A stretch of 64,000 nucleotides of DNA from Deltaproteobacteria bacterium (GCA_024102635.1 JAGFJO010000072.1:89576-153575), one strand, 5' to 3'. Positions 1 through 8,627 are shown, counted from the stretch's first letter. Program-made: numbers and translations. The notes: generated by a model from the sequence alone, not told the origin.

Positions 1-696
1 GTTGATATACTCAAGCGATAGCTCGTAGTGGATACAGGCATCCCAAGTCACGACTATCGGATTAAAGCCGGCAGCCAATGTTTTCTTTATTGCCGCCGGA
101 TCGCAGTAAAAGTTAAATTCCGCCCACGACTCTAGGCCTTGTCCCTCTTGGCGCTGATCGAAGCCGACATTTCTCACGCCCCCGCCGCGCGTGCCGCGCA
201 CGTATATAGCGCCGCCCATGATGGTGAGTGAGTTGATATGTTTTTTAATATCGGAACCGAAGTAATCACACAGTTGAGCGAAGTTTGTGGCAGGTCCTGT
301 AATGATGTAATCCACGGGGCCGCAGCTTTCGATAGCTTTAGCCATCTCCTCGACATATCTCTCTTCTCCGGGAATTGAGATGTTGTCGTAATTTGACTTA
401 GGAAGCTCGATATTGCAGATGCCGTTACGCCCAATGAAGTCCTCTCCGACGGTAAAGCCTTCCTTCTCCCAGAGATGTTTTGTGGTTGGCTTGGAAGCGC
501 CGGCAATCACCTTTACATCTGAAGCACCAACCAGGCTCATGATGCGGGCTGAATTCTCCGTGGCGTTTTGAAGAGTCGTATTGCCGTGGCAGGTGAATAT
601 ATATTTAAGCGGAAGTTTGGAATAGGCGGTTAAAACCAGCGCGATCGCATCATCTTCGCCCGTGTCACAATCGATGATAAGGGGCCTTTTCTCCAT
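1..696 (-). CDS. Inosine/uridine-preferring nucleoside hydrolase family protein (C-terminus cut by window edge)
   Basis: An open frame of 232 codons runs from an ATG at 694-696 to base 1 without a stop, so the C-terminus lies outside the window. The N-terminus carries the family signature DCDTGEDDAIAL (residues 9-20), that is DxDxxxDD with D9, D11, D15 and D16. In nucleoside hydrolases these residues bind Ca2+ and activate the water that splits the N-glycosidic bond of a nucleoside into base and ribose. A later stretch, ITGPATNFAQL, is also typical of the family. It follows protein A (stop at 788) after 91 bases on the same strand, so it may be the last visible member of the run B, A, hydrolase. 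The substrate cannot be told. Family call is firm; its link to the neighbouring PRTase-HAD proteins is inference. Confidence 0.88.
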   Translation of the reverse strand, partial: MEKRPLIIDCDTGEDDAIALVLTAYSKLPLKYIFTCHGNTTLQNATENSARIMSLVGASDVKVIAGASKPTTKHLWEKEGFTVGEDFIGRNGICNIELPKSNYDNISIPGEERYVEEMAKAIESCGPVDYIITGPATNFAQLCDYFGSDIKKHINSLTIMGGAIYVRGTRGGGVRNVGFDQRQEGQGLESWAEFNFYCDPAAIKKTLAAGFNPIVVTWDACIHYELSLEYIN

Positions 697-787
697 ATCT
701 AGCTCCGCTGAACGGTTACGGTTAATTACAAAGCACCCTGATGTAGGGATAAAAGCTGCGAAATATTACACCTGAAAAGGCCTAAAC

Positions 788-3181
788 TCAACCTTGGTAT
801 GGATTACCGTTCGAGAAATCACCCGTAAAATTGGGCTTTTCTGAGCGGGCATGGCCATTGTGTTGTTCAGGCTTATCTCCGGGAAGGCGCATCCTTCTGA
901 TGTAGGAAAGAAGAATGGGCGGTTCTGCAATCGCGTGACATGGAATGCCCTGTTCTTGAGGCGCTTTAACATCATCGCGCAGCTGATCACCTGCAAAGGA
1001 GATTCTGTTCGTGGGAACATTAAGTTCTTTTGCAACGTGTTCGGCAATAAAAGTTCCCTTGTCCTGCTGCACATAATACTTATCAGCGAGCTCTTTCACC
1101 TTGCCATGCATCTCGCCCGGAATCTCATCGAGATTCCACGGTACGCTATCTTTCAGGTAAAGATCCTCCACCGTATACAGTTTAAAGTCTTCCTCTTTGA
1201 GGTGCTTAAGGATGCCGGAGGCCTTCAAAGTGTTTAATGCATGTATGCGCGGACCTTCGGAAACAAATACTAATTTGCCGCCCCGGCTTAGCACCTCTTG
1301 GACATAATTTATAGGGGCATCACTCCAGCCGTAGATCTGATCCAGCTCATCAGGATTTGTGAAATCCCAGGTTTGAGCCCGGTATGCATGATAGTGGCCC
1401 GGCATTGAATCGATAAATTCCTCTGCCGCCTCCGATGAGAGCCCGCACTCCTTGTACACTCTCCTAACTAGGTCTTTGCCTATATCTACCCATTGCTTGC
1501 CGGAATTACGCTCTAGGCTTTGTGGATTCTCAAGAGTTTTGCCGTGATTCGCCGCGAAGTATGCAAGAGCGCAGCCGACGTTGCCTGAAATTGTGTCGAC
1601 TGCCACGGAATGATCGACCCCAAGCTTCTTTAATAGAGCTACCTGTTTTTCAGATACCAGACGCTCGAGGACCGAACCGCTAAAGCCCAGATCGGTATCG
1701 CGAGGGTCATCCCTGCGCAGTTCATTAAGTGTACCGTCAATACCTGACCCCACCACCTCTATTTCAGGGGGCAGCATTTTTTCAACCTCCTCCTTGGCCT
1801 TAACCAGCAGATCTACAATTCTTGTTTCTCTTATAAACTTGAGAAACCTTCCGAAGCCGATCGGCTCATTGTTTCTGTCTGCCTCTTCATTAGGGCAGAA
1901 TGATCGAATGCACTTCTCAATGAACGGATAGACAATCGTGGGGCCATCGAGGTGCGCTTGATCGAGTGATTTGAGCCAGTGACTAGCCTCTAGCTCGGTA
2001 CGCGCAGCGGCCTTTGCCAACAAACCATTCACTACCACACCCTTATCCACCGGTAATGCATGGCGCACATCGATCAGTTTGATGTCGCGTTTTCCGGCGT
2101 CTCCGGCATGCAGAGCCTCTTCCAGCTCGCTAAAGAAACGGATGTTGAGATCAATGATCTTTTTCGTAAAATCAATCAGCTCAAGCCGATCATTCATCCG
2201 GATGGCAGCGCCGTCAGAAAAGGGAGGAAAGGCTGGTACTTGTACGCCTACAGTGTTTCTCTTATTTGTTCGATCGGTGCTGCCTCCCAACGGAGTCAGT
2301 TCCCGCTCTTCGATACTAGCGATGGATTTTAAGAAAATGGCGGCGCTCGTCACGTCATTGGACTGAAGGGCCTTCTCAAGCATCTCTCTCCATTTTATGA
2401 GATCAACCGTGCGGCCGGAGGGGGTTCTGACGGCGCGGAAATATGTAACGTGATTCCGAACATCTTTGTCTATGTCGACCCCGTAACCGGAAAGAATCTT
2501 GGCTGCCGCAGTCATTGTGCCGCCGCCCACGCTGACGTCGTCAACAAGAACGACTGTTTTACCGTCAAACATCTTGCGCAGCTTCTCTCCTTGTACATGG
2601 AAAGGTTCATCGCCCACGCGGGGGACTTTGCCGTTGTGGGCATCTTCACTGTTTTTCTGGCTGGCGAACTCGGTGCCGGCCTTTCGAGTTAGTCCGAAAT
2701 AGCCAATGCGCTTCTTTACGTCATCAGAGATGTCGGACGCCATTACGCTCTTATAGATTAGGCGATCAAGAATGATAACTGCTTTGTCCGGATGTTCGGT
2801 GAGGTGGCGCTCAACGTTCTGGGATATCCAAGATATTACCTGATGCTCGGGAAAGGAGTATGTGGCAGCCGGAAATATATCATTCCGCAGAAGATCATAC
2901 ATCGCTTCGAAGTGATTTTGAGCTGCCGCTTTTATCCTGTTGAGAACCGCTGGTGTGAGCTCAATTCCCTTTCTTTCGGCCAAATCAGAGCCAAGAGCGG
3001 CTCCGTCACCTTGCAGGTAAGCACGAGTTTTGGGGATGACACACTTTTCTTCCGTCCCATTGTTCTCGGAAGGTCCATGGAGCGGATTGTAGATGCGTTG
3101 AGCGGCGGGAGGAATTTCTGTGGCGTGGCCGTTGCCGTTAGGATGTACGCGGGATGCTATATCAGCGCGGGCGGCTTCCAT
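788..3181 (-). CDS. Protein A: PRTase-HAD fusion, PRPP loop intact, HAD nucleophile missing
   Basis: This 797-residue protein has two enzyme-like halves. The N-terminal half has a phosphoribosyltransferase PRPP loop, VVLVDDVSVGGGT (about residues 210-222), where the paired acids (D214, D215) and following Gly/Thr bind PRPP in the PRTase fold. The C-terminal half has a HAD phosphatase layout: motif I region GSGIDGTL around residue 480, motif II Ser about 641, motif III Lys about 708, motif IV GDQLRDD 731-737. In motif I the first, nucleophilic Asp is Gly (codon GGT, 1742-1744), while the second Asp (482) stays. A conserved block YHAYRxxTWD (597-606) is shared with protein B. ATG at 3179-3181 follows a GGGAG ribosome site. 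The first 45 residues look disordered. I know no named family for the full-length protein; role unknown, possibly a nucleotide-like metabolite. It could be an active PRTase with a regulatory or substrate-binding HAD half. Confidence 0.8.
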   Translation of the reverse strand: MEAARADIASRVHPNGNGHATEIPPAAQRIYNPLHGPSENNGTEEKCVIPKTRAYLQGDGAALGSDLAERKGIELTPAVLNRIKAAAQNHFEAMYDLLRNDIFPAATYSFPEHQVISWISQNVERHLTEHPDKAVIILDRLIYKSVMASDISDDVKKRIGYFGLTRKAGTEFASQKNSEDAHNGKVPRVGDEPFHVQGEKLRKMFDGKTVVLVDDVSVGGGTMTAAAKILSGYGVDIDKDVRNHVTYFRAVRTPSGRTVDLIKWREMLEKALQSNDVTSAAIFLKSIASIEERELTPLGGSTDRTNKRNTVGVQVPAFPPFSDGAAIRMNDRLELIDFTKKIIDLNIRFFSELEEALHAGDAGKRDIKLIDVRHALPVDKGVVVNGLLAKAAARTELEASHWLKSLDQAHLDGPTIVYPFIEKCIRSFCPNEEADRNNEPIGFGRFLKFIRETRIVDLLVKAKEEVEKMLPPEIEVVGSGIDGTLNELRRDDPRDTDLGFSGSVLERLVSEKQVALLKKLGVDHSVAVDTISGNVGCALAYFAANHGKTLENPQSLERNSGKQWVDIGKDLVRRVYKECGLSSEAAEEFIDSMPGHYHAYRAQTWDFTNPDELDQIYGWSDAPINYVQEVLSRGGKLVFVSEGPRIHALNTLKASGILKHLKEEDFKLYTVEDLYLKDSVPWNLDEIPGEMHGKVKELADKYYVQQDKGTFIAEHVAKELNVPTNRISFAGDQLRDDVKAPQEQGIPCHAIAEPPILLSYIRRMRLPGDKPEQHNGHARSEKPNFTGDFSNGNPYQG

Positions 3182-3386
3182 TTACTACTCCCACCTTCGC
3201 AGACGATTTACTTTATACCAGCAAAACCTACAACGTTTATTTTGCTGTGAATCTACCGCGAACAACCAGGAGCTATCGAAGCTTTGAATAAATTGAATCA
3301 TGGTACTAAAAAGCGGTTATAGCCAAGTAAATAGTATTCTACTAATGAACTTCATCACACCTGGCATCCTCTTTAGGCCCACGTAA

Positions 3387-3413
3387 ATATCGAACTATCG
3401 CTTACTTCGATAT
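3387..3413. promoter_or_regulatory. Perfect inverted repeat ATATCGAA / TTCGATAT, possible operator
   Basis: Arms ATATCGAA (3387-3394) and TTCGATAT (3406-3413) are perfect 8-base inverted copies with an 11-base spacer. The site lies 206 bases upstream of the start of protein A (minus strand) and 25 bases upstream of the small plus-strand frame at 3439. A symmetric site of this size could bind a dimeric regulator. No T-tract follows, so it is unlikely to be a terminator. Confidence 0.3.
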
Positions 3414-3438
3414 ATGAAACCGATCAAGTGAGTAAACT

Positions 3439-3609
3439 ATGCCAAAAAAAAGAATCGTAAGCAATCTTAAGAAAAAAAATGATGCTATCCAAGAAATTTA
3501 TGACGATAGGTTGCCTTCAGACAATTGGGGAGGTGCGGACAATTATGGCTGTAAATACGGTGTGTTTAACGAGTTTGTACGGGAGTTCCGGCTTGGAGTA
3601 GTCTGCTAA
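3439..3609 (+). CDS. Possible 56-residue small protein, unknown
   Basis: ATG to TAA encodes 56 residues beginning MPKKRIVSNLKKKND and ending REFRLGVVC. The first 13 residues hold six Lys and one Arg; the middle (DRLPSDNWGGADNYGCKYG) is rich in Asp, Asn and Gly. I do not recognise it. Only a weak purine stretch precedes the ATG, and it is the sole plus-strand candidate inside a minus-strand run, so it may not be translated. In its favour, the composition is protein-like and it fills the gap between the two PRTase-HAD genes. Confidence 0.3.
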   Translation: MPKKRIVSNLKKKNDAIQEIYDDRLPSDNWGGADNYGCKYGVFNEFVREFRLGVVC

Positions 3610-3698
3610 GCTTTAGCTTATCGGTAGTTGTTTAAGCTTTTTTTTGTGGGAAAGTATGACAAAGGGCACGACTATTTAAGAAAACTGCGGTTCATTCA

Positions 3699-5792
3699 TC
3701 ATTGGTTGGATAAATCCCTCGGAAGGGTAATAGAAGATGCATATCTCCTTAAACCTTCGAGGCCAGGTATCAGAATGCTATCAATGCCCGCCTTCTGCGG
3801 CTTCAAAACATCGCTTTTAAGCTGATCGCCTCCCATACACACTTCGTCAATAGACGTGCCTAAATCCCTCACAACTTTACCGCTAATAAGCGTGCCTTTA
3901 TCACCTTCACGGTAAAAATCGGCGGGTGGATTATCGAGATCCCACGCAACGGTATCAGAAGGGTAAGTATCTTCAACGGAGTACAATTCAAAATCGCCCG
4001 GCCCTAGCTGTTCAAGCACGTGCACATGGCGCAAAGTTTTAAGCGCATGAATTCTCGGCGCAGCCGTTACGTACACCAGCACCCCCCCCCTATCAACAAT
4101 CTCCCTTGAGAAATGCGCGGCGTAAGGGTTTCTCTCGTAAAGCCGCTCCATATCGTGATCCCAGGTTTCAACCCGGTATGCGTGATAAGAGAGCGGCATC
4201 GACTTCAAAAACTTCTGCGCTTGAGAGCGGGCCTCGTCGATGCCCAAGGCGGGACCTAAAGTCTCCTCGTATATCTTCGTGATTCTTGCAGCGGCCTTCT
4301 CTCCGAACTGCTTTTCAATCTCTTTGCCGAACTCTTTCATGAAAAATGAGATGGCCCACTCTGGACCTACTTTATCAACTGTCTCGGCAGCCTCTTCGGC
4401 TGAAGCGCCGCTTAACTTGCACAGCAGGTTTATTTGATTCATGCGAACTGAAGCTCCAAGGAGCGACCCGTGGAATCCGGCTCCGTGGGTGTCTCCATCC
4501 TCACGGCGCAGCGTAGCCATTACCCCGTCGATGTCGCACGCCACCACCTTCTTGAATGGTGCCGGAATTCTCGCAATATACTCCCGTGCAAAATCAATAA
4601 GCTCCGATAGTCCTGTATCTCGAAGGAAAGTGCGGAATCTCATGCCGGGGAGAATGGCGGCTTTTTCCGGCATTTTTTCTTCCAAATAAGCGGAGACAAA
4701 GGGACGCACCATTTTAACTCTATCTACCACCTCCTTTCGGGCAGATGAAATGATAGGGTGACTATCCCATTCAGACGACGAGCCCGGGACGGCGCTGTCC
4801 AGAGGAAGGCGGCGCGGCAGGTCCAAAAGAAAGATTTTGCGCCCCAAGATCTCTTCCAGCTCCTTAACCATCTCAAGGTTTATCGTCAAAATCTGCTTTG
4901 ATATCTCAGGAAGCTCAAGGCGGTGCTTGAGCCCGAGAGTTGCTCCGCTGCCAAAGGGAAGGAAGTCCGGGCGGTGCGCAGCGATGGCGAAGCTCTTGCT
5001 TTGGCCGCTTATTGGTCCATCGAATACGGTATATCCACGTTGCGGAGCGCGGGGGTATGGTCCTTTCATTGACACGAGAAAGGTTTCCGAATCAGAGAGG
5101 TTCGGAGAGGATTCGTCACCGATGATTCGAAGATGGTCTGCCGCCCTGCTTGATACAGTGAGCCCCAGCTCTTGCAGAAAATTTCTTAGGAAAATAGTCG
5201 ACGGTTCGGTGCGGTCAATGTGGCTAATTATCCCCACGCTTTTTCCATGAAGCTGCGATTGCAGACGTGTTACATCGGAGCTTACAGCTTCAGCTCTTAA
5301 ATGTTGCAACAATAAAGCGGGGTCTTCGTGCTCTTCTTTAATGAGACGCTCTAGCCCAAAGCCGGCATAGGCGATGCGCTTGCTCATTCCAGGCTTTAGC
5401 CCCGCGGCAGCAATCTCATGAACTGTCTTGTCCAGCACAACAAATGCCAGATCACTATTGCCGGCAAGTGCTGAGTTAACCCAGTTGGTTAATCGGTCAT
5501 AAAGGGGAGGGTGGGGCAAAGATTCAATCGTAAATGGAAAGGCGCGCTCATTTAGCAATGCGCTTACCTTATTAAAATGCCTTTCCCAGAGCTGCGCCAA
5601 CCGCTGATTAATTTCAGGAGTGAGCGGAACTCCGATCTCCGTAGCAATTCCTTGAAGGAACTGCGGACCATCGCCGTACAGTAGAGCTCTTTTTTCAATG
5701 CGCCGCATGGGAAGATCTTCATTCTGAAGGTTGACTCTTCCGAGTCCCTCTGCAGGTTGCGGATCTGCCTGACTTTTTGGCTCACGCACCAA
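3699..5792 (-). CDS. Protein B: PRTase-HAD paralogue, HAD nucleophile intact, PRPP loop lost
   Basis: This 697-residue protein is collinear with protein A. Shared blocks include the start of the conserved region (RALLYGDG versus RAYLQGDG in A), the PLTPEIN...HF segment, KRIAYAGFG versus KRIGYFGLT, and YHAYRxxTWD (536-545). Its HAD half has all motifs: CDIDGV with nucleophile D420 and acid D422, Thr 576, Lys 632 and GGDQLKSD (654-661), so it should be a working phosphohydrolase. The PRTase half, by contrast, reads VGIISHIDRTEPS (186-198) where A has VVLVDDVSVGGGT; the acidic pair and Gly/Thr loop are gone, so PRPP binding is unlikely. TTG at 5792 or GTG at 5789 follows a GGAGAA site; an internal ATG (residue 29) also precedes all conserved sequence. 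It lies 126 bases after proA on the same strand. Substrate unknown. Confidence 0.8.
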   Translation of the reverse strand: MVREPKSQADPQPAEGLGRVNLQNEDLPMRRIEKRALLYGDGPQFLQGIATEIGVPLTPEINQRLAQLWERHFNKVSALLNERAFPFTIESLPHPPLYDRLTNWVNSALAGNSDLAFVVLDKTVHEIAAAGLKPGMSKRIAYAGFGLERLIKEEHEDPALLLQHLRAEAVSSDVTRLQSQLHGKSVGIISHIDRTEPSTIFLRNFLQELGLTVSSRAADHLRIIGDESSPNLSDSETFLVSMKGPYPRAPQRGYTVFDGPISGQSKSFAIAAHRPDFLPFGSGATLGLKHRLELPEISKQILTINLEMVKELEEILGRKIFLLDLPRRLPLDSAVPGSSSEWDSHPIISSARKEVVDRVKMVRPFVSAYLEEKMPEKAAILPGMRFRTFLRDTGLSELIDFAREYIARIPAPFKKVVACDIDGVMATLRREDGDTHGAGFHGSLLGASVRMNQINLLCKLSGASAEEAAETVDKVGPEWAISFFMKEFGKEIEKQFGEKAAARITKIYEETLGPALGIDEARSQAQKFLKSMPLSYHAYRVETWDHDMERLYERNPYAAHFSREIVDRGGVLVYVTAAPRIHALKTLRHVHVLEQLGPGDFELYSVEDTYPSDTVAWDLDNPPADFYREGDKGTLISGKVVRDLGTSIDEVCMGGDQLKSDVLKPQKAGIDSILIPGLEGLRRYASSITLPRDLSNQ

Positions 5793-5918
5793 CGATTCTC
5801 CGGTAAATTAAACTCAAGAAGGATGTTAACACCACGTAGGTCTTACTCAAGGTGTCGCCCTCGGAAGGGTTCTCTCATGCGCAATCATCTAGAATATTAA
5901 AGGGTTAGCGAGATATGC

Positions 5919-7181
5919 TCACTCTCTGACCTGACCGTGGCCACGCACCAGATACTTGTAACTGGTGAGCTCCGCCAGCCCCATTGGACCGCGCGCATGC
6001 AGCTTCTGGGTGCTTATGTCGATCTCCGCTCCGAATCCGAACTCGAATCCGTCAGTGAATCTAGTGGAGGCGTTGTGATAAAGAGCTGCGGCATCCACCC
6101 GGCTGAAAAACTTTTCGACTGATTTGGGGGAGCTGCTTATTATTGCTTCCGAATGCCGAGTGCCATAGGTGTTGATGTGATCTATGGCGGACTCAACGTC
6201 GTCGACGACTTTAACTGCTAGGATGAGATCCAGATACTCTGTTGCCCAGTCGGACTCCTCGGCTCTTTTTATCGAATCAGCAATCAATCGCGAAACTTCG
6301 CAGCCGCGGCACTCGACACCTCTTGACTGAAGTGCGGTTACTAGTGATTTCAAATTCCGCGCGGCCCATTCTTTGTGAACCAGGACGGTCTCAATTGCAT
6401 TGCAAACGGAGGGTCTTTGCGTCTTTGCGTTACTACAGATTGATATTGCCATCTCCGGGTCCGCATCACCGTCAATATAAAGATGGCAGTTGCCGGCTCC
6501 AGTTTCGATCACCGGTACAACTGAATTTCGCACCACGAATTGAATTAGGTCTGCGCCGCCGCGCGGAATTACGCAGTCAACGAGCGAAGAGGCCTGAAGC
6601 AGATCCACGATAGACTCGCGCCGGGTATCTTCGATAAGCTGTATGGCATCTTCCGGAAGCTGCTCTTTTGTGAGAGTGCCGCGTATAACTTTTACCAAGG
6701 CTAAGTTCGTGTCCAGCGCCGAGCTGCTCCCTCTGAGAAGACAGGCATTTCCCGTCTTAAAGCAGATTGCGGCTGAATCCACCGTTACGTTCGGGCGCGC
6801 TTCATAGATTATCCCTATGACTCCAAATGGTACTCTTACCTTGGAAAGCTCAAGTCCATTGGGCCGGCGCCAGCTCTGAAGTACCTCACCAACCGGATCT
6901 GGCAGATCAGCAAGCTGAGTGAGGCTTAATGCGATATCCTCGATTCGCTTATCGTTAAGTTTCAATCTATCGAGCAATGCTGCGCTCAAGCCGTTTTTAG
7001 CTCCGCGTTCCAGATCCTTTTCATTTGCGGCAAGTACCGCGGTCTTTTCTTCAGTTAACGCCTTTGATAGGGAAGAGAGGAAACGGTTTTTGCGCTCTGT
7101 CGGGATTGAAGCGCAATCAAAGGAGGCAGCCTTTGCCCGGCGCCCTTTTTTTATTATCTCACTATTTGTTTCTTGCTCCAT
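5919..7181 (-). CDS. proA: Gamma-glutamyl phosphate reductase (proline biosynthesis)
   Basis: ProA reduces gamma-glutamyl phosphate to glutamate semialdehyde with NADPH, the second step of proline synthesis from glutamate, in the cytoplasm. The 420-residue length is the family norm. Visible family landmarks are VIGIIYEARPNVT (about residues 121-133), the LLRGSSSA stretch (148-155), the VIPRGGADLI block (204-213), and the catalytic Cys260 in QRPSVCNAIETVL. It starts only 7 bases after the proB stop, so proB and proA form a tight operon, as the two enzymes pass on an unstable intermediate. Firm call. Confidence 0.97.
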   Translation of the reverse strand: MEQETNSEIIKKGRRAKAASFDCASIPTERKNRFLSSLSKALTEEKTAVLAANEKDLERGAKNGLSAALLDRLKLNDKRIEDIALSLTQLADLPDPVGEVLQSWRRPNGLELSKVRVPFGVIGIIYEARPNVTVDSAAICFKTGNACLLRGSSSALDTNLALVKVIRGTLTKEQLPEDAIQLIEDTRRESIVDLLQASSLVDCVIPRGGADLIQFVVRNSVVPVIETGAGNCHLYIDGDADPEMAISICSNAKTQRPSVCNAIETVLVHKEWAARNLKSLVTALQSRGVECRGCEVSRLIADSIKRAEESDWATEYLDLILAVKVVDDVESAIDHINTYGTRHSEAIISSSPKSVEKFFSRVDAAALYHNASTRFTDGFEFGFGAEIDISTQKLHARGPMGLAELTSYKYLVRGHGQVRE

Positions 7182-7188
7182 GGTGTTG

Positions 7189-8310
7189 TTAGCTTACTGC
7201 ATCTTCAACATAAAGTTCCACCCAATCATCGCGGTGAATCACCTCGGGTTTTTTGGAGCCGTTCCCGGGCGTCAGTGACTTCAGCGGTTTGCCAAGGCAC
7301 GCCTTGAGCTTGCGTGAGGAGTAATTTACGATCCCCTTGCCGACGATTTTCCCATCCAGTGAATTTACTGCAATAACATCACCTTGATTGAATTTGCCTT
7401 GGACCGTCTTAACTCCGACCGGCAGGAGGCTGCGGCCCCCTTCAACCAGCGCGTTCACTGCCCCGCTATCAATTGCGATCGAACCTTTAAGTTCGGCGTG
7501 AAAAGCTATCCATTGTTTCTTTCGTTGCAACCTCTCACTTGCCGACCCGCCGAAGTAAGTGCCCTGACCTGAGCCAGCCAGTATCTCTTCGTAAGGGAAT
7601 CCATCGCCGCCGCGCCCGATGAAAACGCGCACGCCGTTAGTCATTGCCTGTTCGGCGGCCTTAATCTTGGTGTACATGCCGCCGGTTCCTACAGAGGAGC
7701 CGGTGGATCTGGCCTTCTCAATTATCGCCGGAGTAATTCTATCAATTTGGTTGATACGTTTGGCGGATTTGTGCTTTCTAGGATCCCCTTCATAAAAGCC
7801 ATCGATGTCGGTAACCATTATTAAAGTGCCGGCTTGTAGCAGGCATGCGACAAGTGCTGCCAGCACATCATTGTCACCGAATCTTATTTCACCGGTCGCG
7901 ACAGTATCGTTTTCATTTATTATCGGAACCACTCCGTGCTCTATCAAGGTGGAGAGGGTATTAAGGGCATTATTGTATGAGTCGCGCCGCAAAAAATCAC
8001 CGCGTGTGAGAAGGACCTGGGCTATTTTGATTCTAAACTTCGAGAATTCATGACTATAGGCCTGCATCAGCAAGCATTGCCCTACAGCTGCTGCCGCTTG
8101 TTTGTCCTCAATTGTTCTTGGTCTCTGCTTGAAGCCAAGCTCTTTAAACCCCGACGCGATCGCACCGGAAGTCACCAACACCACTTCATAGCCTTGCTGG
8201 TTAAGGAGCGATAACGCCCGGACCTGCCCGGCCAGTTTTTTTGTATCGAGGCCGCCGGAAGCAGAGGTGAGCGAACTGCTGCCGATCTTGACGATTATCC
8301 GCTGTTTCAT
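7189..8310 (-). CDS. proB: Glutamate 5-kinase with PUA domain
   Basis: ProB phosphorylates the gamma carboxyl of glutamate, the first and usually proline-inhibited step of proline synthesis. The ATG at 8310 (MKQRIIVKIGSSSL) is chosen because the kinase fold starts there, giving 373 residues, the family size; an in-frame ATG at 8364 would only add 18 unlikely residues. The amino acid kinase domain covers about 1-250, with VTSGAIASG near residue 47, PIINENDTVA near 130 and GTGGMYTKI near 212. A C-terminal PUA domain covers about 275-355. It sits just downstream of tRNA-Glu on the same strand and directly upstream of proA. Confidence 0.96.
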   Translation of the reverse strand: MKQRIIVKIGSSSLTSASGGLDTKKLAGQVRALSLLNQQGYEVVLVTSGAIASGFKELGFKQRPRTIEDKQAAAAVGQCLLMQAYSHEFSKFRIKIAQVLLTRGDFLRRDSYNNALNTLSTLIEHGVVPIINENDTVATGEIRFGDNDVLAALVACLLQAGTLIMVTDIDGFYEGDPRKHKSAKRINQIDRITPAIIEKARSTGSSVGTGGMYTKIKAAEQAMTNGVRVFIGRGGDGFPYEEILAGSGQGTYFGGSASERLQRKKQWIAFHAELKGSIAIDSGAVNALVEGGRSLLPVGVKTVQGKFNQGDVIAVNSLDGKIVGKGIVNYSSRKLKACLGKPLKSLTPGNGSKKPEVIHRDDWVELYVEDAVS

Positions 8311-8392
8311 CTCTAGCCGAGGGAAATGTTGTTTAGAGCCGAACGAAAAGATAGCACTTGGCACCGCTTGATGAAAATCAGGCAGCGGAATT

Positions 8393-8465
8393 TGACCCCA
8401 AGGGGACTCGAACCCCTGTTTCCGGCGTGAGAGGCCAGCGTCCTAGACCGCTAGACGATGGGGCC
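8393..8465 (-). tRNA. tRNA-Glu (CTC anticodon)
   Basis: Read on the minus strand from 8465, the sequence folds as a full cloverleaf. The acceptor stem GGCCCCA pairs with TGGGGTC; the anticodon stem CTGGC/GCCGG encloses the loop CTCTCAC with anticodon CTC; the T arm is CAGGGGTTCGAGTCCCCT-like. CTC reads GAG, hence Glu. The discriminator is A and no CCA is encoded, so the end must be added by an enzyme. It lies 82 bases upstream of proB. Confidence 0.95.
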
Positions 8466-8627
8466 GCATTACAGATGCGGGTAGTACTTTAGATGATAAA
8501 CTGGAAAAAACAAGGTGCCGCCGAATCGGGGCTCTGGACGACCTTAACCCCCGGGTATTACAAGCCAGCTGGCTCGGCGCTTTACGGCTTTGGTACAGGA
8601 TATGATGATATTGGATAGGGGGAATAG

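Larger units (their letters stand above)
3182..3698. other. 517-base gap between proteins A and B
   Basis: This is a long gap between two same-strand paralogues that look like one operon. It holds one short plus-strand reading frame (3439-3609) and a perfect 8-base inverted repeat (3387-3394 and 3406-3413). The part 3241-3420 is clearly AT-rich. I see no clear terminator. The gap suggests that A has its own promoter in addition to read-through from B. Confidence 0.5.

Noticed and set aside
851..1237. Several plus-strand open frames over proteins A and B (851-1237, 2060-2332, 2450-2692, 2792-3250, 4837-5250)
   Set aside because: They lie wholly inside the A and B frames on the other strand, have no ribosome sites that stand out and no recognisable domains; shadows of the real genes.
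8311..8364. N-terminal extensions of proB, glk, metK, pilT-side DJ-1, SurA-like and PRTase frames
   Set aside because: In each, the extended part lacks family sequence while an internal start has a better ribosome site or places the conserved N-terminus first.
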